Of a stretch of 64,000 nucleotides of DNA, positions 35,101-47,097 are shown one piece after another. Location: the NCBI GenBank assembly GCA_037903475.1, contig JBAJFG010000280.1, positions 434,001-498,000 on the forward strand. The letters run 5' to 3'. The notes under the pieces are model-generated. The model saw only the letters and a list, made by a program, of their open reading frames with translations, searched no databases and was not told where the DNA came from. How positions within the stretch are numbered: the first letter of the stretch is position 1; the number at the start of each line of letters is the position of its first letter. A program made the position numbers and the translations under genes. The DNA comes from Ancylostoma caninum. Lineage: Eukaryota; Nematoda; Chromadorea; Rhabditida; Ancylostomatidae.

Positions 35101-36751
35101 CAAATGAACTTTCACACAGAAACCCCGAAACCGGCATGGTGAAGATGTTACAAAACTGAAAATAGGCTTGTAAGACTTCCAAGGTGTCCTTCTTAGCAGC
35201 GCTGCTAGCGCAGCAGTAAGACAAATCCAGTTTAAACAGTTATTTTAGAAAATGAGAGGTTGATTCACCTGCACATGACAGGATAGTATGGCAATAAAGG
35301 TGCCTGTCGCCTTTATCGTTGACCACTGTGATGGGATTAAACCAGTCGCTGGGAAGGAGAGTGCTGTTGATATACCCTAAACAAGTATGAAAACCAATCG
35401 ATTATCGATTTTCACCGGCACACAGTACCTGCAGTACTCTCATGATGAACACAGCCGTGAACCCTGCTCTAACGGCAAATGGAAAGCCGAGCGTCGCCAA
35501 TGTGGTTATCATTCCATAAATTGTCATGGTTGTACTGAAAACGGGTTGGTTACGGACGCAGAGGAACTCATCTGCTTTCTTGAGGAAAATATCCTAATAA
35601 AAGTGGATAAATATTGCATGTATAGTAACCTAATATAACCTGATAGCCAAGCATATTGAACAAATAAGGCGAAACCCACCATAGTCCAAGTTTGTGAATG
35701 AGAAAAGTGCTCGGTATTGTGCCTATCAAACAACCAATCGCTATCGCAGAGAATAAGGAATTCACATGAGCGCTGGAGTCGATCCAGTGTGGCTCTGAAA
35801 ATCATAGGTTATTTATTTATTTATTTTCACTACACTGCGCCAAGGGAACAATGCTACCCTACCCCTGGTTCCTCACAACTCATTATAACTTGTATAGGTT
35901 GGCTATATAACTATAGGTTGTCATTATAACTTGGTGCTGCCAGGATTGAGGGGAGTATGATCAGTTGTTAATTTTGCAGTTGATTACAACCTCTTTATTT
36001 TTTTTCGTGAGAGGAAAAGTCAGTTTAGTTTTCAGCTTTATTTGATTCAGTCTTAGTCTCCAATTTACACTTTTTTCAAAATTACTCCCATGATTCAGGA
36101 ATTTTAAAGCATTTTCCGATTCAACACCATTACAACGATATAGTCAAGATGTTACTGAATACTGATGCAAATGTGCTCGTTTTAAGGATGAAATACGTCT
36201 TAGCTGGGGTGTGGTTATACCTGCAAAGGGGTTGCGGTCATGCTCTATGACTGGTTGGTTTATCCAATTGACCAATTGCAGAGGCCGCCAGCGCCGCCCA
36301 CCCCATGTATAGCGCTCCACACCCTCTCTACTGCTGTGTTGTTGCAATTTTTTTCTAAAACTGTGATGTCCGAAAGCTTTCTGCAAAGAAAGGGAAAGAT
36401 TTTGATGTTTCCAGAACTGCAAAACTCAGACAGCCTTTGTTGCTCCCACCACAATAAATCCCACCACAGCTTATTCCTTTATGTTTTCACCCCGACATAC
36501 TTTTGCTCCAACACGTCCGGGTTCACGAGCACTCTTCGATAAGACCTGCCGCTGCAAAAACACCCGTTTCACGTGAATAATGCATACGAACCGTGCGTCT
36601 CATTCGTTGACAGGCTCAGGTGATAGTCCGATCGTACGTCGTCCATGCAGATTATGGTAAAATTCAGTGCAAGACTGTTCGAGAAGATCAGTGTGAGGCA
36701 GATGATGCATAGCGTCAGGACGACGTATCGGGTTCGATTGGTGAAATACAT
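32144..36751 (-). CDS. SLC17-like major facilitator transporter, copy 2, 13 exons
   Basis: Tandem paralogue of the gene at 23387-29504. Exons (minus): 36751-36592, 35794-35680, 35534-35429, 35376-35269, 35155-35075, 34672-34605, 34319-34245, 34188-34083, 33665-33477, 32813-32721, 32579-32463, 32405-32304, 32221-32144; 465 residues. Eleven of 13 exons have exactly the same length as in copy 1; exon 7 is one codon shorter and the last exon one codon shorter. Motifs are shared ([74 protein letters not shown]), with many conservative changes, so both copies look functional and selected. The substrate is unknown. Introns are mostly near the ancestral short size, except intron 1, intron 8 and intron 9, the last with its GTCGAC-rich repeat. 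Confidence 0.85.
32880..33390. repeat. Degenerate CAAGTTGTCGACAA satellite in intron 9
   Basis: About 500 bases are built from scrambled copies of CAAGTTG, CAACTTG, GCAAGC and TTGTCGACAA in both orientations; TGTCGACAA cores occur near 32968, 33030, 33093 and 33362. The intron is 663 bases against 108 in copy 1, so the array arose or arrived after duplication. Translations in any frame are repetitive and not coding. Confidence 0.8.
33746..33785. repeat. Perfect 15-bp hairpin
   Basis: GGTCTCAGGGGACCA (33746-33760) and its exact reverse complement (33771-33785) surround the 10-base loop TATTAAGTAC, in intron 8 of transporter copy 2. Confidence 0.85.
36211..36325. repeat. Hairpin element related to 9496-9594
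   Basis: Left GGGTGTGGTTATACCTGCAA and right ATGTATAGCGCTCCACACCC are imperfect inverted copies; the centre shares ATGACTGGTTGG and TTGACCAAT with the 9496 element. It lies in intron 1 of transporter copy 2. Confidence 0.65.
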
Positions 36752-39700
36752 CTGTGGAGCGCAGGCGATTTAGCACTGAACCACCAAATTTAAGGGATGG
36801 AAAACATGGATTCAATGCCGAAATGCGCCTTGAATAGATTGAAAAGAGGAAAGAAAGTTGGTGACGAATTGGTGACAAAAAATGGGCAGTAAAACATAGC
36901 ACTACATAGCCGACAAGATAGGAAAAACTGTCTATGATGTGCAAGAGAAGGGTGCAATCCGGCTAGAGCAAAATTTACTTCGAAATTCGCTGAGAACACA
37001 AAGGAGGACGTCAACCTATCACTTGACAGGAAACTGCAATCAGTTCGACCATGAGGACAGAAAGTAAAACAGCAAAAAGAATTCAATTCGAGTCTTATCT
37101 GCTTTTTGGTGTATTAATGGCCGTACGAACTCTCACGTAATCTTCCTTGTTTATAATGTACCCCACGCTTTTTTTTCTGGTATTCTGCTCTGTGGTTTGT
37201 CATTTGTAAGCAAGTTCACTTGTTCTTCGTGCTTGCTGCTTCTTTGTTCCCCTCTTTCCTCTCCGTGAAGAGAATATTGAAGGTTTCTGGAAATTTTTTT
37301 AACGAATTAATCATATAGTTTTGCTTCGCGAGGAATTAGTTTGATTATGTCAACTGTACCGTTCTTTCTCGATTGTTAATTTTTTTAAACCTTGAAACCA
37401 TTTATTTTTTGGCCGCCAACAATCAATTTAGAAACGTTCAGCCTTTCCGTCGGAAATCCTTTTTCCATGCTTGTCCACTTGAGAAATCTCGCCGCAGACA
37501 CGTGGGAAAACTTTCTCTCGTCTAAACATAATATGGCTCTCCAGAGAAAAAGCTGGCGTATTTTACTACCTCCTCAGAACTCCCCCTCCCCTCGCAACCC
37601 CACCCATTCCCTGCTGCGGTTGATCTCTAAGGCGAAAATTTCAGGAAAATTGGTTGTTACTCTTTCTTATCACAGACTGTACATATTTTACGGCATCTTT
37701 AGAATCGTTTCCTCTGTGGATGCGCTGTTTAACTACTGCACTTGGGGCTTACACCAGCTATGTAACCTCCGCTCGTAAGTTCGTTGGGTTCATTTCCTAT
37801 TCTCGGGAGGTAATTCACAGCAACTTCTGAGGGGAAAACATATTTAATGCATACATCTCTACCTCTCACGGTTTAGTGTAAGTCGATGTTAACCAGTGTT
37901 ATGCAATAGTCCCTCTTCTTATTCCATCTCATGAATGGCGAAATAAATGAACAAGTGTTGTTAATTGAAGTGGAAAAGTAATTTGAGTGCAAAACATTGA
38001 AGCCGTTGATGTATTAGCTCCAAAAATTGTCTATTGCAAGGTCCCATGGCGGTTACGTGGATAAGGGTGGGGGAAGCTAAGCTACTATACACAAATACTG
38101 CATCAGTGCTTCTTAAAAGAGCCTGACTCAAAGTATGGGATGGAAAATTCTAAAAACAAAAAAGTCTTCTAATTCTTCTATTGCAATTTCATAAAATCTT
38201 GCCTATTATTTTAATAATCGCTCAAAATCTGCAAGCAGGGCAACCCCCTGCGTCATATTCTATTCAGGAAGATTTCGCTGAGAACAAGGAAAAAGGAAGG
38301 ATAATTCAGTATGAACTAAGCACTCAGTCTCTTAACGCGTTTAGATGAATGTGGTTTCACAAATTGTAAACAAAAACTCCCATTCATGCTTGAAGTTCTA
38401 AATCAACTCTACACCAACTTTTTTTTGACGACCTGCTGATGTTCTCCGACGAAACGAAACTTTATAAAAGTTTCATGATGCTGGTTTGGACTATGAAATT
38501 CTGCTGCGACTTCAAACACTTCAAGGCAAAATGAATAGATTGTTGGAAGGGAACACTCTACAGATTAGTTCGGTTCTCACGTAAACATTCTGTAAAGGAG
38601 GTGGATCGACACGGCGTCCATGGATGATCCGGTATCATCTCCTCGTGATTCGTTCTCTAGAATTGTCGGATCTGCTGGAGAAGATTCTCTGTAATTATAA
38701 TTGGACATGAGGGGGTAGCAATTTTTATTTCTGGGAAGAGGGAAGGGAGACATATTCGCAGTGCAATAGCTGCATTTGTGCCTTCTTCTTGAGGACTATT
38801 TGTGAAGGATATGCAGTTGAGGCAGCCCTCCTGCAGCAAACTCAATAGCAACAGAGAAAATCTGAATGACCTGTTACTGAAGCTATAACCTCAAATATGA
38901 AGCGTGGAAGGAATATGGTTCTCACCACAAAATGTAAAATTTTTGAAAAAAAAAGTTTTGGTCTATGTTTCCTTGGTCAGATAGAGATTTACCAGGAACA
39001 CCTACGCTCCGTGAGGATGGTAAGTTTATGCATCAAGTAATGGCAAGTGGCTTTAAAGTCTGGCAAAGATGGCTGCCACAAGCATTTCGATTTCCAAAAA
39101 TAATCGCAAGCGATTGATTGTCATAATTTTTAATTTTTTACTTTTTGATCTTCAAATTAAATTGGTTTTTTGCTTTAATTTTCGAAATTTTTACTATAAT
39201 CGTTGGGCATTTTTAATGCTAGATGACGGGGTGAACCAATCCTTCCCCAAAAATCTCTGGATAAATCCTTCTCGTCTTTGGTGTTCTGCAGGGATATAAG
39301 ATGTATTAAGGGTAAAATGAGGGTGAGGGGGATTTTTCTCTTTCAAACTGGGTATTCAGAGCTATACGCTTACCGGACTGGCTTTAAAAAATCTGGATCC
39401 TTACCAGCCCTTATATAGGAGGATATTTGGGGCTAAAAGCTTATGAAATGTCTAGACTAAAATATTCAGACTGAAGAATTTCGATTTATAGCCATTTTCT
39501 GACGTCATCTTAATTTAAAAGCGATGGTTAAAAAAACGGCAATGAGAATGAAATATGAAGCAATAGCGAGCAGCTGTCAACTGAACAAAATGCCACTGAG
39601 AGATAGAATGAGATGAATCACAAAGCTATCCAGAAAATGTCAAGTGCAGTGCAGTCGCTTCACTTATAAAGTGAGTGATGAAGCCGGCTTGTCCCTAGCA

Positions 39701-40365
39701 ACTACTTAGTTTCCATTTGAATGAGCATGACCGCGACTGAAACGACGACGGTGACCGAGCGGAGGAAGATCGCCGGAGGAAACGACGAGCAATGACAACA
39801 CTCACACATCGCCCTCCGTCTCTACTTGTCGGCACCGCTGTAATATCAGCTGCAGGGCATGACGAACTGCTGGGGTTGGCCTGGTTTATAGCTACGGGAA
39901 GTACATTCAGAGGAGGCCGAACCCGCCCGTGAAGAGGTTTGAACAGTGATGTGACCTATTCGCATCGGGTGCAAAGCGATTTCCAACTCTTTGGACGCAG
40001 CAGCTCATCGTCCGACAGCATTTGCATTGAAAATCACCTAATCGCACTCTATATTCTGACATTTCGGCGCAGTTCGCAGCGTTCCGCAGAAGTCTGAACA
40101 GTGATCATCACGAAATACCACTAATTTTCTGAGCGGTCAAAGGTTGGAGGTGTTATTTGTCTGTTTATTTGTTTATTTATCTGTTTATTCATTTTTGTAA
40201 CACGTAGAACCAATGCAATTGTTACGTAACTCAACAGTCAGTCAATCGAGGCAAAACAATAGAATGAATCTCAATGAAATAGGGCACAATCTCTTATGAC
40301 GACATCACTTCTTGACGTCGTCACTAACCCATTCAGACGTGCCTGCGATTGACTTCTGAGCCTGG
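36752..40365. other. Gene-free stretch
   Basis: The left end is the 5' flank of transporter copy 2. Beyond it I find no supported gene, although frames of 60-130 codons exist (for example 37392-37778 plus). Bases 39730-39800 are richer in G+C and CGACGA words. A TTTA microsatellite starts at 40158. Confidence 0.5.
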
Positions 40366-40557
40366 ATGCATCATTAAGATTACCCAGGGTAAACGTGTCG
40401 ACGCCTTTGTTAGCGAAACGTGTGTGGTGTTAACAAGCTTATCCTGGCCCCAAATGCGCCATTGATACTAAGAAGAGTAATGGTAGTGACGCCAGTGTTT
40501 TGATGGGTAAATTTGTGTGGTGTTACCATGTCTACCTTGGGTAATCTGAATGCATGC
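40366..40557. repeat. TTACCC-family repeats
   Basis: Begins TGCATCATTAAGATTACCCA, GGGTAAACGTG and ends CTACCTTGGGTAATCTGAAT, GCATG; two half-units share GTGTGGTGTTA in the middle. A further single half-unit lies near 40776. Confidence 0.7.
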
Positions 40558-41655
40558 TGTTCCTAGGTGACCTCAAAGAAACGTTCCCCCCCCCCCTCGT
40601 AGAGCCAGATTCATAAATGTTTTGAGAAGATCATGGGCTTTCAGTTTGTCCAGAATAGGCGAGTTTTTACTTAACAAAAATTGCTGCACTTCACAGCCCC
40701 TTAACATCCAGATCTTGTGACAAAATTCCTGCATATACGTATTAAATTCAAGAATTTTCTCTCAAGAAACTCAGCTACCCTGGGTAAGCATGTTTATCTG
40801 CGACTGCCTTGGAACCCACATGAAATTCACCACTGAAAGTTCTTCTAGGTACACCAGAACAGCTGCGGTTCATTGATGCAGATGTCATGCAGAGTAAAAG
40901 TACATAAAAACATGAAATGAACATAATGCAGCGTTGAAATGTTTGCAAACATGAGCTCTGCATGTGTTCCGCAGTTGGTTGGAAATTACACAGTCCAAAC
41001 GCGGATCCGAAAATTTTCCGGATAGATAAACAGAAGAAGAACGAATCTGCTCTGCGGATAAGTAAATTGTTCAGCCAGGCATGTTCTAGTCAAAGGCCTT
41101 GGGGTTGTTTATACTAACTACATCAGTCGTGTATACTTAGGACCGAATAAAGATCGAAAAACTCAATTTGTTTGATTACTTATTCAGGACTAAATCCGAA
41201 TAATTCAAATTTCTAAAAAAAGAGAGACACCTAAATGCCTTCTCTTCATTTCTAAAGAATTATATTGCTCCCTCTTTTTCAAACATCCGAACTACAGACC
41301 TATTCGAAATCAAATTTCCGAATTTCGAATAAATCGATGGGTATCTAACGTCCTCAGTATACTATTTTCTGCACTCGCAGGTGCGCCAATATGGAAGACG
41401 GAGGCTGGAAAATTACCAGAGAAAGCCAGAGGATAGATGAGATATGATCTCCCATTTGTAACCCACATGAAATTATGAGACTACTGAGAAATTAGTTGAT
41501 TGTAATGTGATACATATTATTTAACGACTGCACTAAAGAGTATATAAAAAGAGAATAACACATAAATATCCACCTGCCTAAAAAATGATGATTACCTGGT
41601 GCTCTCACGAACGACCATAGGAAGTGAAATCCAGGACTGATCATGTGAAACATCC
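40558..41655. other. Gene-free spacer
   Basis: Nothing supported except the TTACCC half-repeat near 40776 and a C run at 40587-40597. Confidence 0.5.
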
Positions 41656-41663
41656 CTTCTTAG

Positions 41664-41899
41664 CAGTGGCGGACGCAGAAAGTGGGCGGGAGGGGGGGGG
41701 GGGCGTGGGAAAAAAACTGGTGTCTCCACCGTTTTGGGGACCCAGACGAAAAATAAAATTAACAAAAATATTAATTATAACGATAATTAATTAATAAAAA
41801 TTATATTAAAGATAACATTAAAAATAAACAAGTAAAAATAAACTAATACAAGATTTTTATATGCATTGTAAAGCCCCCCCCCCACTGCGTCGGCCACTG
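41664..41899. mobile_element. hAT-type non-autonomous element with 8-bp target duplication
   Basis: The inverted ends are CAGTGGCGGACGCAG and CTGCGTCGGCCACTG (one mismatch in 15). They are flanked by perfect direct repeats CTTCTTAG at 41656-41663 and 41900-41907. CAGTG...CACTG ends plus an 8-bp target duplication are the hallmarks of the hAT superfamily. The 236-bp interior is AT-rich with long G and C runs just inside the ends and no coding capacity. Confidence 0.92.
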
Positions 41900-41907
41900 C
41901 TTCTTAG

Positions 41908-42287
41908 TGATAAGTACATAGTTCGAGTGAAAAAAGTCGTGAGTGCATCTTCGTCTATGCTATTTGGGGTTATTTGCTTAATTAACGCTGTAACGATGAG
42001 TGACAGGATGAAAAAACACATCAACACATAGTCCACACTTAGTTCATTGCTGCATCATTGGATTTTAGCGAAGCTAGTGCTGCTGTGGAGATTTTTTTTG
42101 TTTATTTATGATAGTTATTTGTTTATTTATTCCATTAAGGGTGCACTACGTTCGGGGAAAAAACCAAAAAAAAAACAGAGCAAGCTGACCACTGAATGAA
42201 AATGACTGCTTTGAAACCAAATATGATTATGGTAGACATAAAGAAAAAAATAAATGTTGTACAAAATGTAAGGTCCACCAGGATATG
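41908..42287. other. Gene-free spacer
   Basis: No gene; a TTTA tract lies near 42095-42130. Confidence 0.5.
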
Positions 42288-42289
42288 TA

Positions 42290-42567
42290 TAGGGTGGCCG
42301 GAAATTACCGAGCACTAAAATTTTAATGCTCTAACTATCAACTGTAGAGAGCTCAAATTGCCGTAAAGCTTCAATAATGACTCAAAACATCTTAAAAACT
42401 CATCAGATTTCAGGATAGCCTTCATTGGCATAAACGCTGGTTCTCAATGTCTTCATAGATGCTGTAAATGATTCTCGCAGGTGCTCTTCACCCATTTCGT
42501 CCCAGGCTTTCTTAGACCTTTTTTTAAAGGAAAATACACAGTGCACGGATAATTTCCGGCCACTCTG
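42290..42567 (-). mobile_element. Tc1/mariner fragment with transposase C-terminus
   Basis: The ends are imperfect inverted repeats (left TAGGGTGGCCGGAAATTAC; right AATTTCCGGCCACTCTG), each flanked by TA (42288-42289 and 42568-42569). The minus strand encodes, just before a TGA at 42403-42405, a peptide including KKAWDEMGEEHLRESF and MKTLRTSVYANEG, which resembles the C-terminus of Tc1/mariner transposases. The rest of the transposase, including the catalytic DDE/D region, is missing, so this is an internally deleted copy. Confidence 0.75.
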
Positions 42568-42569
42568 TA

Positions 42570-43772
42570 TACTATCCACAGGCTTTTAACGCTAATTCTT
42601 TGAAAACAACGAAGTAATAATATCCAGAATCCGTGCGATGTTTCCAGACGGGCGGCTTTTCTCTCCTTCTTTTATAGCAGTGACGAATATGTCAAACGCT
42701 GATGACAATCCTCCTCGTTTTTCGAGTCTAGTCCTTTTTTCAGGTCTCAGGAGAAATCAACAAAACTTGCAAGCTAATGCCCTTGCAAATCACCACCTCC
42801 GCCCTGGGCCATTGATTTTAATCTCCTCCTGCCAGCATCTCCAGACCATGAAAAGCCTGCAGATATGCCTTCAATTATGGCTCGGAGGCTTGTTCGGAAT
42901 GAGAATAAATATGAAATGAGAGCCGATGAGAGTTAAAAGGTGTCCTATTCAAATCTGGATCTGAAAGGATTACCATGCATAAGCGCGTCGTTCTTTACCT
43001 ATCTTTATGCGCAAGCTTTGTCATATTTATTGATTTTTATTTACTTTATTTACTTACTTTATCCACTCACAGGTGCGCTAAAAGCAGAAGCTGGAAGACT
43101 AACATGGAGATCGGAGAATGCATGTGAAATCGTATCAAAATACTAGTTTCTAATACTCAGTTTCTTTCTTTTTTTCTGGAGCACCAGGAATGGCTGGTGT
43201 ATTGAATAAATAAGTAAATAATAATAATATTATTATATTATATTATTATGTTATTATGTATTGTTGCCGTGAAATCACATTCTATCAGAAGCCATATTTA
43301 TCTATTTATTTATTCATGTATTTACTTATTTATTTATTCATTCGCAAGCTCTTATTGTGCAACAATTAGAGAGAAAATTTGTTTTCGTGTTCTCAATGTT
43401 GAGTTTCTGTGATATTTTTTGTTATTGCAACACCACTGAGTGTATCAAACGAATAAATAAATAAGTAAATAAAGTGATACGGAATGACAAGAAATAAAGA
43501 TTAAACTGTAACTTAAATAACTTTATTGGGATTCATTGAGCCTGACCGAGGCTTACTGTGGGAATAAAAAAGAGGGAAAAAAGCAAGAAAATAACGCGAG
43601 AAATTGAAGTTTTTCCATCAATGGAATTTTCACACTTTTTTGAAATGAAGACCAAATAAGGTGGGAATACTCATCGCAGTCAATATCAGAAATCATCTCA
43701 AGTTGAAAACACCGCGCTGTGGAAGTCAGGACTCCGTGTTTTGGATCCCTGAGGTCAACCAATAAGACATAT
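42570..43772. other. Spacer with TTTA microsatellites
   Basis: No supported gene. TTTA-type tracts occur near 43021-43075, 43297-43345 and 43450-43475, and a TTATTA run near 43215-43250. Confidence 0.55.
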
Positions 43773-43950
43773 CTACAGTCCGGTCCGGCAGCCACTGCAA
43801 ATGGACGCCGGCGGGCGCCGGCCGCCGCCACCCTCCGGCGCCCCGGTATTAATGAGCACTCGAGCTTGGGAGAAAGCGAAGAAAAATACAATTTTAGTCC
43901 ATAGTAGACAGGGTAGGTAAGCCTAACCCTATGCTTAAGAATGGGTTCAA

Positions 43951-43968
43951 GGCTTAGGCTTAGGCTTC
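43951..43968 (+). repeat. Short TTAGGC telomere-type run
   Basis: GGCTTAGGCTTAGGCTTC contains two full TTAGGC units plus partial ones. TTAGGC is the nematode telomere unit. So short a run may be chance. Confidence 0.5.
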
Positions 43969-44076
43969 ACAGGAGTGGCCCCACCCAACTCCCTTCTCAC
44001 CTAAATTTCTAAGATAAACTACGATAAGTGTAAGTGTAAGTAAGATTGGACACTATTTGTATGTTGCATCGCGTGC

Positions 44077-44147
44077 GCGCGTAGCTCAGTGGGTTGAGCG
44101 AATGATCGACGTTGTGGTGGTCAGGGGATCGAATCCTGCCCTGTGAC
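44077..44147 (+). repeat. tRNA-derived SINE head 1
   Basis: The A-box-like TAGCTCAGTGGG and B-box-like GGATCGAATCC are spaced as in a tRNA gene, but the ends do not form an acceptor stem. It is followed about 75 bases later by a second head. Confidence 0.6.
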
Positions 44148-44221
44148 CCCGTTTCGCAAATACATATGGTATGCTGCCTACGACTGCTGCAGTTATCTAA
44201 CAAACTCCAACATAAAAAGAA

Positions 44222-44292
44222 GCCCGGATGGCTCAGTGGTTGGAGCGGCAGATTGCAATCTGTCCCTATCGCTGGTTCCACTCCGTTGGAGA
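44222..44292 (+). repeat. tRNA-derived SINE head 2
   Basis: The A-box-like TGGCTCAGTGGT, a palindromic anticodon-arm region (CAGATTGCAATCTG) and GCTGGTTCCACTCC as B box resemble a tRNA, possibly Cys (GCA), but the acceptor stem does not pair. The downstream body ends in the GATAAGTGTAAGTGTAAG tail. Confidence 0.6.
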
Positions 44293-44940
44293 TCCAGAGT
44301 TAAGTATCGCAGTGTTTGGGGTTCACTGCTTGGAACGTCCCCCGTGATCTCCTTCGGGTAGTCCAGGAAGGCATCCGGCAACGTTTTGCATGAATTTCGA
44401 AGATAAACTACGATAAGTGTAAGTGTAAGTAATAGTAATAGTGTAAGTAATAGTGAAAAACCACTTTTTCAAAGTTGAGGAAAACCGGGAGGGAAACTCC
44501 GCCGTAAAGGACTGCTCCACGAAAGATAAATGACAGCGGTAGAACTACTTCGCAATGGATATGGAACAATTTATACGGATTTCAATTATTTCTGAGGATC
44601 CCGAATTGGAGGAGCTTTATTATTCCGATGGGATAACTGAAGTACTGTGTCCATCTATAGAAGAATAACGGCCATTTTTGTATTCGCGAAGCAGTGTACT
44701 ATAGCAGAAAATGGAAGAGTTGGCTTCGCTTATTGTGTATTCAGAAATCTTTCCCCAATGAAAATCACAAAAATGAAAAAACGTGAAAGTTGTGAAAATG
44801 GTCTCCTGCTTTATAGCCTTAACATATCCACTGCACTCTGTCTACTGTGAACTAAAATTGTGTTTTTCTTCGCTTTCTCCCAAGCTCGAGTGATTTATAG
44901 CTCATTAATACCGGGGCGCCGCTGCCGGACCCGACTGTAG

Positions 44941-47097
44941 AGTAGTACATAAAAGGATTTATCCGCAACAAAGCTACATATGCTTCACAGCTTGCTTATG
45001 AGTTCTCTGCTATGCTTTCGGCGAAATAATTTTTAGAACTCTGGAGCGCACGTAAATATACATTCAGGGACATTTATTTCTGTAAAAAACGTGACAACAC
45101 GATAATGCCAAAAAAAAAACGAAATCGCTTTTGAAAATGAAGAAAAATCGCTAGTCGCATGGTACTGGGACACATTCGGTCGAGTATTATGACGTTGCTT
45201 TCCAGGTCTGAAGCACTAATTCCAAGAGCATAACCATGAGACGGAGTGCATCTTCACGAGAAAGGATACGAGGGCATGGCCATCAGCTATGGCCCGAAGC
45301 ATTCATTGGAAAATTCGCGGCTTGGGCGGTGCCGTAAAGGACATCGCGAGAAGCGCGAACTTCCATCCATTCATTTTTTCCAGTAACATGCGGTGACGTC
45401 ATTACCTTGATAGGCTCAATTTGAGAGTGTTTCGGACAGTGTCTTCATCTCTTTCAAAAATAGAAATCAGGTATTTTTCATGTAAACAAAATTGTGTAAG
45501 AGGAAGACGTCTAATAATGAAAGATAGACACTTGACCGCGTTTCGGAGTTTTTGATTGTAGCCCTATGTCTGTGGGTCGGATAGTACAACAATTAATATT
45601 ATATTTATTTATTTATTTATTTGTTAACTAGGCCATAATGCGCGTCACAAAGGAAATGAAGGAAACGTAAACTACAAGGCAAAACACTGGTGATATATAC
45701 AGAACAAGGTGAAGAATAAGATGCATGAACGCAATTTCATGAAAAGTGATGACGAAGGATTAACAGGGATCAGGCCGCAGTAATAGAGTATGATAATTCT
45801 TGCTCCTAGCTGATGAGATGTAAAATTTCTAAAAAGACATGGCAGGAGTGGCAGTACTGTAGGTAATGAGCATAGGTAGCTAGGTAGAGGTGGTGCTAGG
45901 GTATATGTATTATATAAATGGCCTCCTCCGTTATGTAGTTGTAGCGTTTCTGGATGAAAATAAGACCTACATAACAGTGCTCAGAACCCTCACGCTGAAC
46001 GCAGTATCTCCCCGCACTCTGGCTTCAATGGCTAGAATCTAATAACTGCTTGAGAGGCTTTTGTTGCCAAAACCTGCAAACTAGTACACGTCACCTTTTG
46101 TTTCATATTAGTAGTGCTTTCTGATGTTGTTGTTACTAACATTTTTTTGTTTTTTTTCCACATTATTTATTACTAATCCTAGTGCTTTTTTGTTCCGCGG
46201 CACACCTTTATGGTGTATCCACTGAATAATGATTCTAGATTCACAGTAAGGGTCCATACTTTTACAGGCCTCGAGAAGAACACCACGCAACCGCGCCGCG
46301 CGTGCCATAACCGATGTCTTCTGCTGCTGTAATGCTATTTCTAGCTGTTTTTCTAATACTTTGAGAATATCGCAAGGAATTGTTTGCTACGAGGATTCTA
46401 GCTGTCTGTGGCATTTGCAAATCCGGTGCATCTCAGAGTATGAAGTCGAAGGCGTTCATTCCGAATCCAATCTGCTTTTTTTTGCGAAACTCAATTGAAG
46501 AAGTTATATACGTTCCCCAGCACTTCTAAATGGCACGATTTCTAATCTCATCCGATATATAAGTACAGGGTCGAAATGGATACAAAACTTGTGATCAGCA
46601 CTCCAAATAACCCCCATTAAACTGCGAGCGAAAAATGCGTGGTCAAACAGCAGACGTACTCTTGGATGGACGCTACACTGCAGAGGACATTCATACTCCT
46701 CTGGCATTGAGGTCTAGCAGAAACGGAGAGTGGAGTCTGGATCAGCGTCATCAGAATTCATAAAGCCACTATTATCTCATTTAGGAATGTGACGGGGCAT
46801 TTGGTGTCCTTTCTTCGATATTTATTCAAATTTTGTAGCTCGATGTCGCGGATCTGTCCATCCCAACCAGTCGTGATCCGTCCAGCCAACGACGCGCCAC
46901 TTTACATTCCAGGAGCCGCAGATTCGAGAATTCTCATTCCTGCCAGAATTACTCTGTCCTGAATTGCATACGATCAAGCGGATATCAAGAGATCAATCAT
47001 AATTCCACTACTACCCTTTCTGGCCACCGTTTGTTGGCACAGCGTTGAATTCTCATTACAGTTGGATGCCTGTACCTGTAAAGGCACTTGCTTTTCG
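44941..47097. other. Gene-free stretch
   Basis: No supported gene; a TTTA tract starts at 45601. The frames at 46108-46308 and 46504-46707 (minus) are not recognisable and lack splice partners. Confidence 0.5.

Larger units (their letters stand above)
43773..44940. mobile_element. 1.17-kb inverted-repeat element carrying SINE pieces
   Basis: Arms at 43773-43912 and 44839-44940 are reverse complements: CTACAGTC at the left edge against GACTGTAG at the right, GGCGCCCCGGTATTAATGAG on the left matched at 44893-44922, and CTCGAGCTTGGGAGAAAGCG matched at 44870-44889. Between the arms are two tRNA-like SINE heads with the tail word ATAAACTACGATAAGTGTAA (twice), and a short TTAGGC run. No transposase is visible. 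Confidence 0.8.

Noticed and set aside
37392..37778. 128-codon plus-strand frame
   Set aside because: No family similarity, no flanking exons, and ordinary AT-rich intergenic composition.
43553..43891. 112-codon minus frame with APxxRRR-like stretch
   Set aside because: Overlaps the arm of the 43773-44940 inverted-repeat element; the apparent protein is produced by the G+C-rich arm.
44222..44292. Functional tRNA-Cys gene
   Set aside because: A and B boxes are present, but the acceptor stem does not pair and a SINE-like body follows.
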